From contig DATGRE010000030.1 of assembly GCA_035303885.1 (NCBI GenBank), positions 1 to 13,456 of the forward strand: a stretch of DNA of 13,456 bases, given 5' to 3'. The position numbers and the translations under genes were made by a program. The notes below the pieces were generated by a model. It saw only the letters and a program-made list of their open reading frames with translations, was not told the DNA's origin and ran no database searches. The stretch comes from Zeimonas sp035303885. GTDB lineage: Bacteria; Pseudomonadota; Gammaproteobacteria; Burkholderiales; Burkholderiaceae_E. Positions 1-5,976 of this stretch are shown here, in pieces (positions within the stretch are counted from its first letter, which is position 1; each line of letters opens with the position of its first letter).

Positions 1-372
1 TCGGTGTTCGGCGGCGACTGGCCCACGCCCGACGGCACCGGCGTGCGCGACTACATCCACGTCGTCGACCTCGCGCGCGGGCACCTGGCGGCGCTGCGGC
101 GCACGCTGTCGCATCCGGGCGCGTTCACGGTGAATCTCGGCACCGGGCGCGGATGCTCGGTGCTCGAGCTGGTGCGCGCCTTCGAGGCGGCGAGCGGGCG
201 GCGCGTGCCGTATCGGATCGTCGCGCGGCGGCCCGGCGACGTCGCGCAGTGCTACGCCGATCCGACGCTCGCCGAGCGGCTGCTCGGCTGGCGCGCCGAG
301 TACGGAATCGAGCGGATGTGCGCGGACGCCTGGCGCTGGCAGCAGGCGAATCCGCACGGCTACGAAGGCTGA
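1..372 (+). CDS. galE: UDP-glucose 4-epimerase GalE, C-terminal part (5' end cut by window)
   Basis: GalE interconverts UDP-glucose and UDP-galactose in the cytoplasm (Leloir pathway) and supplies galactosyl donors for surface polysaccharides. The frame is open from base 1 and gives 123 visible residues of a protein that is usually about 340 long. The Rossmann domain and the YxxxK catalytic pair lie outside the window. Visible family signatures are TPDGTGVRDYIHVVDLA near the start, whose Arg contacts the UDP pyrophosphate in E. coli GalE, then VNLGTGRG, RRPGDVA, and the ending WRWQQANPHGY, which matches the C-terminus of classical GalE. The residue aligned with E. coli Tyr299 is Cys (codon at 250-252), as in human GALE. 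This bears on substrate range. The gene is convergent with panC, so it is not part of the neighbouring operon. The family call is firm; specificity for glucose versus N-acetylated sugars is inferred. Confidence 0.93.
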   Translation, partial: SVFGGDWPTPDGTGVRDYIHVVDLARGHLAALRRTLSHPGAFTVNLGTGRGCSVLELVRAFEAASGRRVPYRIVARRPGDVAQCYADPTLAERLLGWRAEYGIERMCADAWRWQQANPHGYEG

Positions 373-376
373 GCGA

Positions 377-392
377 CCGGAGGCGCTTCCGG
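377..392. terminator. Small hairpin between convergent galE and panC, possible bidirectional terminator
   Basis: CCGGAG at 377-382 pairs with TTCCGG at 387-392 (five Watson-Crick pairs and one G-T pair) around the loop GCGC. It is flanked by a second inverted match, GAGCG at 371-375 with CGCTC at 398-402, so the two stop regions could form one nested stem. It sits exactly in the 28-bp gap between two converging genes. There is no T-tract on either strand, so it is not a standard intrinsic terminator. At this GC content short inverted repeats are common by chance. Confidence 0.35.
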
Positions 393-400
393 GAAGACGC

Positions 401-1282
401 TCAGAACTCGACGTTGTCGATCAGGCGCGTCGCACCGAGGCGAGCCGCGCCGAGCGCGACGAGCGACTGCGGGCGCGCGAGATCGCGCGCGCCGGGAACG
501 GCGAGATCCTCGCGGCGGCGCACGACCAGGTAATCGGGCGTCCAGCCGCGTGCGCGCAGCGTGTCGAGCGCTTCGCGCTCGGCCGCCTCCAGTGCGAGGC
601 GCACGGCATCGTCGTCGGCGTCTTTCGTGGCCGGCGCCTCGGCGATCTCGCGGGCGCGCCGGCCCAGCGCGAGCAGCGTCCGGTACAGCTGCGGCGCTTC
701 CGCGCGCTCGCGCGCATCGAGGTATCCGTTGCGCGACGACATCGCCAGACCGTCGGCTTCGCGCTGCGTGTCGCCGGCCAGGATGCGGATCGGCAGGGCG
801 AACTGCTCGACCATGCCGCGCACGACGAGCAGCTGCTGGTAGTCCTTGCGGCCGAAGACGGCGATCGCGGGCTGCACGCAGCCGAAGAGCTTCAGCACGA
901 CGGTGGCGACGCCTTCGAAGAAGCCCGGGCGAAAGGCCCCCTCGAGGATGTCACCGAGCCCCGGCGGCGTGGACACGCGGAAGACCTGCGGCACCGGGTA
1001 GAGCTCGCGCTCGTCGGGCGCGAAGAGGAGGTCGCAGCCCGCCGCCCGCAGCGCTTCGCTGTCGCGCTCGAAGGTGCGCGGATAGCGCGCGAAATCCTCG
1101 TTCGGGCCGAACTGCAGCCGGTTGACGAAGATGCTCGCGACGACCGGTTCGCCGTTGGCCTTCGCGATGCGCACCAGCGACAGATGCCCTTCGTGCAGGT
1201 TGCCCATCGTCGGCACGAACGCGGTGCGCCGCTGTCCGGCGAGCGCCTCGCGCAGCTCCGCGATGCTCGAGACGACGCGCAT
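401..1282 (-). CDS. panC: Pantothenate synthetase (pantoate--beta-alanine ligase)
   Basis: PanC joins pantoate and beta-alanine using ATP, through a pantoyl-adenylate, in the last step of pantothenate (vitamin B5, coenzyme A precursor) synthesis in the cytosol. The protein has 293 residues, close to the usual 280-290. The nucleotidyltransferase signatures are all visible: PTMGNLHEGHLSLV (residues 24-37, with HEGH as the HIGH-type ATP motif), FVNRLQFGPNEDF (52-64, pantoate site), YPRTFERD, FGRKDYQQL in the middle, and GLAMSSRN as the KMSKS-like loop. The start is an ATG two bases after the kinase stop, with a GGGGA stretch a few bases upstream inside the kinase 3' end. It is the last gene of the leftward operon. 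panB, its usual partner, is not in the window. Confidence 0.97.
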   Translation of the reverse strand: MRVVSSIAELREALAGQRRTAFVPTMGNLHEGHLSLVRIAKANGEPVVASIFVNRLQFGPNEDFARYPRTFERDSEALRAAGCDLLFAPDERELYPVPQVFRVSTPPGLGDILEGAFRPGFFEGVATVVLKLFGCVQPAIAVFGRKDYQQLLVVRGMVEQFALPIRILAGDTQREADGLAMSSRNGYLDARERAEAPQLYRTLLALGRRAREIAEAPATKDADDDAVRLALEAAEREALDTLRARGWTPDYLVVRRREDLAVPGARDLARPQSLVALGAARLGATRLIDNVEF

Positions 1283-1284
1283 CG

Positions 1285-1950
1285 TCAGTCCCCGACGTTG
1301 AAGAAGCTGCGTCGGCCGCGCATCTCGACGAGCTGGCGCACGAGCATGTCGAAATCGTCGTCGCGATCGATCGGGTTCAGGTGCTCGGTGTTCACGATCA
1401 GCAGCGGCGCCGCGTCGTAGTGGTGGAAATAGCGACTGTACCCCTCGGCGAGCTCGCGCAAGTACGTCTCGGAGATCGCCGCCTCCATCTCGACGCCGCG
1501 CCGGCGCACGCGCTCGACGAGCGTGTCGGGCTGCGCCTGCAGGTAGATGACGAGGTCGGGCGCGGGGGCCTGCGGACGCAGGCTCTCGAAGATCTGCCGG
1601 TACAGCGCGAGCTCGTCGTCGGCGAGCGTGAGCCGCGCGAACAGCGGGTCCTTGTCGAGCAGGAAGTCGCCGACCGCCGATTGCGAGAACAGCTCCTGCT
1701 GCGCGAGATCGCGCAGCTGGTTCACGCGCTGGAACAGGAAGAACAGCTGCGTGGGCAGCGCGTAGCGACGCGCGTCGCGGTAGAAGCGCTCGAGGAACGG
1801 GTTCGCCGACGGATCCTCCAGCACGAGCTTCGCGCCGAAGCGCTCCGAGAGCCTGCGCGCGAGCGAGGTCTTGCCGGCACCGATGGGGCCTTCGACGACG
1901 ATGTGACGATATTTCTCGAACGGGGAGGGTGAAGCGGCGGCCGAACTCAT
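1285..1950 (-). CDS. Deoxynucleoside kinase (dAK/dGK/dCK-type family)
   Basis: The gene encodes a 221-residue cytosolic kinase that phosphorylates deoxyribonucleosides to their 5'-monophosphates for dNTP salvage. The Walker A loop GPIGAGKT is at residues 21-28. Glu45 in the LED element fits the catalytic base of the family. Gln68 and Arg75 in TQLFFLFQR have the spacing of the base-binding Gln97/Arg104 pair of human deoxycytidine kinase. DFLLDKDPLFA (95-105) stands where animal enzymes have the DRS motif. RRRGVEME is the Arg-rich lid region. The ATG at 1950 overlaps the upstream DUF486 stop as ATGA. The open frame extends upstream, but that part is out-of-frame shadow of the neighbouring genes. 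A deoxynucleoside kinase between folK and pan genes is, as far as I recall, usual in Burkholderiales. The nucleoside preferred cannot be read from sequence alone. Confidence 0.92.
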   Translation of the reverse strand: MSSAAASPSPFEKYRHIVVEGPIGAGKTSLARRLSERFGAKLVLEDPSANPFLERFYRDARRYALPTQLFFLFQRVNQLRDLAQQELFSQSAVGDFLLDKDPLFARLTLADDELALYRQIFESLRPQAPAPDLVIYLQAQPDTLVERVRRRGVEMEAAISETYLRELAEGYSRYFHHYDAAPLLIVNTEHLNPIDRDDDFDMLVRQLVEMRGRRSFFNVGD

Positions 1951-2318
1951 GAACGGAAGACGAAATAGACAGCGCCGACCAGGCACAGCGACGCCCAGAG
2001 ATAGTCGAGCTTCAGCGGCTGCCCCATGTACAGCACGGCGAAGGGCGCGAATACGGTCAGCGTGACCGCTTCCTGCAGGATCTTCAGCTGCGGCAGCGTG
2101 AAGTGGCCGAAGCCGATGCGGTTCGCCGGCACCTGCAGCAGGTACTCGAAGAACGCGATGCTCCAGCTGAAGAGGGCGGCGATCCACCAGGGGCGCGACG
2201 CGAGATCCTTCAGATGCGCGTACCAAGCGATCGTCATGAAGACGTTCGACGCGACGAGCAGCGCGATCGTCTGCAGCGGAACGGGGAGTGTCGTCATCGC
2301 GGGGATCGGCTGCGTCAC
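1947..2318 (-). CDS. DUF486 (DMT-like) small membrane protein, function unknown
   Basis: This is a 123-residue integral membrane protein with four predicted helices at about residues 14-36, 44-64, 79-98 and 104-121. It carries the family-defining stretch SWSIAFFEYLLQVPANRIGF (51-70), followed by PQLKILQE and VFAPFAVLYMG. The length is normal for DUF486 (Pfam PF04342), placed by sequence near the drug/metabolite transporter superfamily. No substrate has been established that I know of. The start chosen is GTG at 2318, which overlaps the folK stop as GTGA. An ATG at 2297 would remove only seven residues and no membrane segment. Its stop overlaps the kinase start as ATGA, so it is embedded in the operon on both sides. 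Four helices suggest it works as a dimer, by analogy with small multidrug-resistance proteins; this is inference. Confidence 0.87.
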   Translation of the reverse strand: MTQPIPAMTTLPVPLQTIALLVASNVFMTIAWYAHLKDLASRPWWIAALFSWSIAFFEYLLQVPANRIGFGHFTLPQLKILQEAVTLTVFAPFAVLYMGQPLKLDYLWASLCLVGAVYFVFRS

Positions 2319-2836
2319 CGCCCGGTCGTGCGCGGGACGAACGGCACCGCCGATTCACGCTCGATGCGCTGGTCGGCGTGCGCCCGCAGCAGGGCCGCGA
2401 CGCCTCCGCGTCCCGGCACCTCGAGCGAGGGGTCGAGCTCGGCCAGCGGCGCGAGCGCGAAGGCGCGTTCGTGCAGCCGCGGGTGGGGCAGCCGCAGCGA
2501 CGCGGTGTCGATGTGCAGCGTCCGGCCGTCGTCGTCGAGGGCGAGCAGGAAGTCGAGATCGATCGGCCGCGGTGCGTTGGCGAAGGCGCGCGTGCGTCCA
2601 AGGGCGGCCTCGATGCGCAACAGCGCGTCGAGCAGCGGCTGCGGCGCGCAGCGTGCGTGCAGCTCGGCTGCGGCGTTGCGATAGTCGGGGCCCGGCGCGT
2701 CGATCGGCGCGCTGCGGTACAGCGAGGAGACGCGCCGGACGTCGATCGCGTCGAGCGCGTCCAGACGGCGCAGCGCCTCGGCGAAGGCGGTCGCCGGATC
2801 GCCGAGATTCGCGCCGAGGCCGATCCAGGCGCGCAT
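2315..2836 (-). CDS. folK: 2-amino-4-hydroxy-6-hydroxymethyldihydropteridine pyrophosphokinase (HPPK)
   Basis: FolK transfers pyrophosphate from ATP to 6-hydroxymethyl-7,8-dihydropterin, the step before dihydropteroate synthase in folate synthesis. The protein has 173 residues (E. coli 159). Visible signatures are WIGLGANLGDP at the N-terminus (4-14), SLYRSAPID with the pterin-pocket region, and APRPIDLDFL (88-97), where Asp93 and Asp95 match the two magnesium-binding aspartates. LPHPRLHERAFALAPLAEL follows. The ATG at 2836 places GLGAN six residues in, as is normal. A GTG at 2881, only 3 bases past pcnB, would add 15 unconserved residues and is less likely. It follows pcnB after 48 bases and overlaps the DUF486 gene by four. 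The pcnB-folK pairing is also found in E. coli. Confidence 0.96.
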   Translation of the reverse strand: MRAWIGLGANLGDPATAFAEALRRLDALDAIDVRRVSSLYRSAPIDAPGPDYRNAAAELHARCAPQPLLDALLRIEAALGRTRAFANAPRPIDLDFLLALDDDGRTLHIDTASLRLPHPRLHERAFALAPLAELDPSLEVPGRGGVAALLRAHADQRIERESAVPFVPRTTGR

Positions 2837-2884
2837 GTCAACGGGCTCGTGTCGGACCGGGCGCCCGCGGGACGCGCGCACCGC

Positions 2885-4309
2885 TCACGCCGACGGCTCG
2901 TCGCGGACGGCGTGCGCGTCGACCGCGGGCACGGCCTCGTGCGGGGCGAGCGGTTCCTGCGGCGCGGCGCCTTCTGCCCCCGCCGCCTTCGACGTGGCGC
3001 GCCGGCGGCTGCGCCGCTTGCGCTTCTTCGTCGTGCCCCCGGAGGGCGTTTGCTCGAGCATCGCCTGCCGTCCGGGTGCGTCGGCCTGCGCGAAGTCGTG
3101 CCACCATTCGCCGAGCTCGGCCGGCACTTCGCCGGACTCGCAGCGAAGCATGAGGAAGTCCCAACCCGCGCGAAAACGCGGGTGCGCGACGAGCGCGTGC
3201 GCCGAGCGGCCGCTGCGCCGCTCGAAGCGCGGCTGCATCATCCAGATCTCGCGCATGTCGGCGATGAAGCGGCGCTGGATCGCCAGCCGCTCGGCCTGCT
3301 CGTCGAGCACCGATTCGATTGCCGCGGCGAGCGCCGGGATCGTGTGCTCGCCGCGCTCGACGGCCGCCTGCCAGCGCACGCGCACCGGCTGCCACAGCAG
3401 CGCGGCGAAGAGGAATCCCGGCGAGACGCTCTTGTCGGCGAGCACGCGGGCGTCGGTGGCGGCGAGCGCGGCGCGCACGAAGCGCTCGTCGTCGGGCTGC
3501 TCGAGGATCACGTCGAGCATCGGCAGCAACCCGTGATGCAGGCCCTGGCGACGCAGCTCCTGCAGGCAGGCCATCGCGTTGCCCGACAGCAGCAGCTTGA
3601 GCATCTCGTCGAACAGGCGCGCCGCCGGGACGTTGTGCAGCAGGTCCTTCAGCTCGCGGATCGGCTGCTGCGTCTTCGGTTCGACCTCGAAGCCGAGCTT
3701 GGCGGCGAAGCGCGCCACGCGCAGCATTCGCACCGGATCCTCGCGATAGCGGGTGGCCGGGTCGCCGATCATGCGCAGCGTGCGCCGCTGCATGTCCTTC
3801 ACGCCGTCGTGATAGTCGAGCAGCGTGTCCGACACCGGGTCGTAGTACAGCGCGTTGATCGTGAAGTCGCGCCGTGCGGCGTCTTCCGCCTGCGTGCCCC
3901 AGACGTTGTCGCGCAGCACGCGGCCGTGCTCGTCGGTCTCGGCCGCCGGCTGCATCGAGCGGAACGTCGACACCTCGATCGTGTCGCGCCCGTGCAGCAC
4001 GTGCACGATCTGGAAGCGGCGCCCGATGATGCGCGAGCGGCGGAACAGCTTGCGCACCTGCTCGGGCGTGGCGTCGGTGGCGACGTCGAAGTCCTTCGGC
4101 CGCAGACCGAGCAGCAGGTCGCGCACGCCGCCGCCGACGATCCAGGCCTGGAAGCCGGCCTGCTGCAGGGTCTCGCAGGTGCGGATCGCCGCCTGCGAGA
4201 CGTCGGCCAGCGGCAATCCCTGCTCGGTACCGCGGTACCGCTTCGGGCGTTTGCGCACCGGGGAGCGTTTCGTCCTGGCGAGCATTCGGTCGATCAGCTG
4301 GCGGATCAT
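2885..4309 (-). CDS. pcnB: Poly(A) polymerase I PcnB
   Basis: PcnB adds 3' poly(A) tails to RNA, promoting decay and, in E. coli, controlling ColE1-type plasmid copy number. The 474 residues fit the family. The class II nucleotidyltransferase head shows AWIVGGGVRDLLLG (55-68) and DFDVATD with catalytic Asp73 and Asp75. IIGRRFQIVHV (94-104) matches the signature described as separating bacterial poly(A) polymerases from CCA-adding enzymes. RRDFTINALYY and YREDPVRMLRVARFAAKLGF complete the head and neck regions. The C-terminus carries a strongly basic patch, KKRKRRSRRR (428-437), probably RNA-binding, then about 35 low-complexity Ala/Pro residues. The ATG at 4309 overlaps the upstream HAD gene as ATGA. 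A CCA transferase was considered and is less likely because of the signature and the basic tail. Confidence 0.96.
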   Translation of the reverse strand: MIRQLIDRMLARTKRSPVRKRPKRYRGTEQGLPLADVSQAAIRTCETLQQAGFQAWIVGGGVRDLLLGLRPKDFDVATDATPEQVRKLFRRSRIIGRRFQIVHVLHGRDTIEVSTFRSMQPAAETDEHGRVLRDNVWGTQAEDAARRDFTINALYYDPVSDTLLDYHDGVKDMQRRTLRMIGDPATRYREDPVRMLRVARFAAKLGFEVEPKTQQPIRELKDLLHNVPAARLFDEMLKLLLSGNAMACLQELRRQGLHHGLLPMLDVILEQPDDERFVRAALAATDARVLADKSVSPGFLFAALLWQPVRVRWQAAVERGEHTIPALAAAIESVLDEQAERLAIQRRFIADMREIWMMQPRFERRSGRSAHALVAHPRFRAGWDFLMLRCESGEVPAELGEWWHDFAQADAPGRQAMLEQTPSGGTTKKRKRRSRRRATSKAAGAEGAAPQEPLAPHEAVPAVDAHAVRDEPSA

Positions 4310-5103
4310 TCGAACAGGCGCAGCGTGCGCCAGCCGCGTTGGTGTGCGAGCGCGGCCAGCCGGGCATCGGGGTTCGTCGCGACCGGATCGGTGACGCGTT
4401 CGAGCAGCGGCAGGTCGTTGATCGAATCGCTGTAGAAATGCGAGCGTTCGAAGGCGTCCCAGCTGCAGCCGAGCTCCGCCAGCCATTCGGCGGTGCGTTG
4501 CACCTTGCCCTCGCGGAACGACGGCGTGCCCTGCGGCCTTCCCGTGTAGCGCCCGTCGATTCGTTCGACGCGCGTGGCGATCAGGTGCTCGATGCCGAAC
4601 TCGGCGGCGATCGGACGCGTGACGAACTCGTTGGTGGCGGTGACGATCGCGCACAGGTCGCCGCGCGCGTGGTGGCGGTCGACGAGCGCGCGGGCGCGCG
4701 CGTCGATGCGGGGCCGGATCACCTCCTCGAGGAAGCGTTCGCGCCACGCGTCGAGGGTCTCGACCGGATGCGCGGCGAGCGGCGCGAGCTGGAAGTTGAG
4801 GAACTCGGCGATGTCGAGCGTGCCCATCTGGTACTGCTCGAAGAAGACGTCGTTGCGCCGGTCGTACTCCTCGGCATCGACGACGCCGAGCCGGATCAGG
4901 AAGCGCGCCCACTCGTAGTCGCTGTCGATCGGCAGCAGCGTGTAGTCGAGATCGAACAGCGCGAGCTCGACGCGCGCGCGTGCCGCCACGCCGGGCTGCG
5001 CGGGCGCGGGGCGGATCGACGCGGAGTCGGTGGGAACGGCGGGCGCGCGCGCGGCTTCGGGCGGCACGCGGTCGCGGGCGGAACTGGGCGTCACGGTGCG
5101 CAT
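4306..5103 (-). CDS. HAD-superfamily (subfamily IB) phosphatase
   Basis: The gene encodes a cytosolic HAD phosphatase of the SerB-like IB group (265 residues; substrate unknown). All four HAD motifs are present: DLDYT (51-55) with nucleophile Asp51 and acid/base Asp53, TATNEF (155-160), Lys200 in REGKVQR, and SDSINDLPLL with Asp226 and Asp230. The stretch LPIDSDYEWARFL after motif I and the alpha-helical cap (about 70-145) are typical of the hypothetical IB hydrolases found next to hda and pcnB in betaproteobacteria. The first 45 or so residues are a Pro/Ala/Arg-rich, probably disordered extension, because relatives usually begin a few residues before motif I. The ATG at 5103 overlaps the hda stop (TAATG), which favours it; a GTG at 4989 would give a conventional N-terminus. 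Similarity to phosphoserine phosphatase is structural, so SerB activity should not be assumed. Confidence 0.9.
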   Translation of the reverse strand: MRTVTPSSARDRVPPEAARAPAVPTDSASIRPAPAQPGVAARARVELALFDLDYTLLPIDSDYEWARFLIRLGVVDAEEYDRRNDVFFEQYQMGTLDIAEFLNFQLAPLAAHPVETLDAWRERFLEEVIRPRIDARARALVDRHHARGDLCAIVTATNEFVTRPIAAEFGIEHLIATRVERIDGRYTGRPQGTPSFREGKVQRTAEWLAELGCSWDAFERSHFYSDSINDLPLLERVTDPVATNPDARLAALAHQRGWRTLRLFE

Positions 5104-5831
5104 TATGAAGGCAGCGGCTCGCGTCCTTCGCCGTCGGCCGCCGGCGCGCCCTGCGTTCCCGCCTCGGCGAGCCATTCGCGCAGCAGCGGCAGCGTGATCG
5201 CGCGCCGCTGTTCGAACGCTCGCCGGTCGAGCGCGTCGAAGGTGCGCAGCAGCGCCCGGATGTCGCGCGAAGTGTGTGCGATCAGCCACGGGATGACGTC
5301 GGGCGCGGTCGCCACGCCGCGCTCGCGTGCGACGCGTTCGAGCGCGGCGGCCTTCTCGTCGTCGCTGAGCAGGTGCAGGCGAAAGACCAGCCCGGAGCCG
5401 AGCCGCGTGCGCAGCTCGTCGCGCAGCGGCAGCGCGAGCGGCGGCTGCGCGCCGGTGGCGACGAGGACGCTGGCCGGCTGCGCGCGCATCCGGTTCACCA
5501 GGTGGAAGAGCAGCGACTGGCGCGCGGCGTCGAGCCGCTCGACGTCGAGCACCGCCACGATGCGGGCGCGTTCGGCCGCGTCGGCGAGCAGCGCCTCGAA
5601 GGCGGCGGCGGGGGCATCGGGCGTGAGTGCGCGTGCGGCGCCCGCGCTGGCGAGCGCCAGGTGCGTCTTGCCGCAGCCCGGCTCGCCCCAGAGGTAGACC
5701 AGCGGGACGTCGCCGCGTCGGCCGTCGCGTAACGCGCGCAGGCAGGCGAGGGCCTCGGCGTTGCGGCCGGCCACGAAATTCTCCAGCGTCGGGGCTTCGA
5801 CGCGATGCAGGTCGAGCGCGATCTGTTGCAT
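5103..5831 (-). CDS. hda: DnaA regulatory inactivator Hda
   Basis: Hda is an AAA+ DnaA homologue that, bound to the DNA-loaded beta clamp, stimulates ATP hydrolysis by DnaA and so prevents re-initiation of replication (RIDA). The protein has 242 residues, the usual size. QIALDL at residues 3-8 fits the clamp-binding consensus QLxLxL found at the Hda N-terminus. The Walker A GEPGCGKTHL is at 49-58. IVAVLDVERLDA occupies the Walker B position, and HTSRDIRALLRTFDALDRRAF near the C-terminus is the sensor II region. DnaA itself is excluded by the short length and the missing domain IV. It is the first gene of the leftward operon, divergent from purM, and the only gene here ending in TAA, which overlaps the next ATG by one base. 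No clear Shine-Dalgarno sequence precedes its ATG. Confidence 0.95.
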   Translation of the reverse strand: MQQIALDLHRVEAPTLENFVAGRNAEALACLRALRDGRRGDVPLVYLWGEPGCGKTHLALASAGAARALTPDAPAAAFEALLADAAERARIVAVLDVERLDAARQSLLFHLVNRMRAQPASVLVATGAQPPLALPLRDELRTRLGSGLVFRLHLLSDDEKAAALERVARERGVATAPDVIPWLIAHTSRDIRALLRTFDALDRRAFEQRRAITLPLLREWLAEAGTQGAPAADGEGREPLPS

Positions 5832-5875
5832 CGGGTGCGGATGCGGGTACGGGAGGCGGCGCGCGGGCGAGCGGC

Positions 5876-5881
5876 TACAAT
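5876..5881 (+). promoter_or_regulatory. Candidate -10 element for purM (TACAAT)
   Basis: GGCTACAATC contains a five-of-six match to TATAAT in an otherwise very GC-rich region, which makes a chance match less likely than usual. Transcription would start near 5888 and give a purM leader of about 90 bases. The expected -35 position (about 5853-5858) reads GAGGCG, not a match, so an activator or a weak promoter would have to be assumed. Confidence 0.35.
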
Positions 5882-5926
5882 CGCCCGAACCGGTCGCGGG
5901 CCGCGCGGCAGCGTGTGCGGTTCGTC

Positions 5927-5932
5927 ATTCTA
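5927..5932 (-). promoter_or_regulatory. Candidate -10 element for hda operon (TAGAAT)
   Basis: On the minus strand the hexamer reads TAGAAT, a five-of-six match to TATAAT. A start near 5920 would give an hda leader of about 90 bases. No -35 match lies upstream on that strand. If both this and the TACAAT box are used, the two leaders overlap by roughly 30 bases. Confidence 0.28.
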
Positions 5933-5936
5933 TCGG

Positions 5937-5954
5937 GCGCCGCCGATCCGGCGC
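5937..5954 (+). repeat. Inverted repeat in the purM leader
   Basis: GCGCCG (5937-5942) and CGGCGC (5949-5954) form a perfect six-pair stem around the six-base loop CCGATC, 22 bases before the purM ATG. It could fold in the mRNA and affect translation. It could equally be a chance product of the base composition. Confidence 0.3.
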
Positions 5955-5976
5955 GCCGTGCACGAGCCGAATTCTC

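Larger units (their letters stand above)
5832..5976. promoter_or_regulatory. Divergent hda/purM intergenic region
   Basis: These 145 bases are the only sizeable non-coding stretch and must hold the start signals for both the leftward operon and the purM-tamAB block, unless those are read from outside the window. It contains TACAAT at 5876-5881 (+) and TAGAAT on the minus strand at 5932-5927. Both resemble a sigma-70 -10 box, and neither has a recognisable TTGACA-like -35 at 16-18 bases. A GCGCCG/CGGCGC inverted repeat lies at 5937-5942 and 5949-5954, inside the presumed purM leader. I saw no DnaA box and no PurR-like operator. Neither start codon has a good ribosome-binding sequence. Confidence 0.6.

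Noticed and set aside
1285..2841. A 518-codon frame that would fuse extra sequence to the N-terminus of the deoxynucleoside kinase
   Set aside because: The upstream part is out-of-frame translation of folK and DUF486. The kinase P-loop sits at the normal distance from the ATG at 1950.
2885..4309. CCA-adding enzyme (tRNA nucleotidyltransferase)
   Set aside because: IIGRRFQIVHV and the basic C-terminal tail match poly(A) polymerase I, and the position before folK supports pcnB.
2288..4435. A 715-codon open frame on the plus strand, antisense to folK and pcnB
   Set aside because: It is His/Arg/Ala-rich noise opposite two conserved enzymes. No family features were seen.
5103..5831. A second dnaA gene
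   Set aside because: The protein is only 242 residues, lacks the DNA-binding domain IV and has the Hda-type clamp-binding N-terminus.
5832..5976. Purine-responsive riboswitch or PurR operator ahead of purM
   Set aside because: I saw no conserved riboswitch core and no palindrome resembling a PurR box. The only inverted repeat is short and GC-rich.
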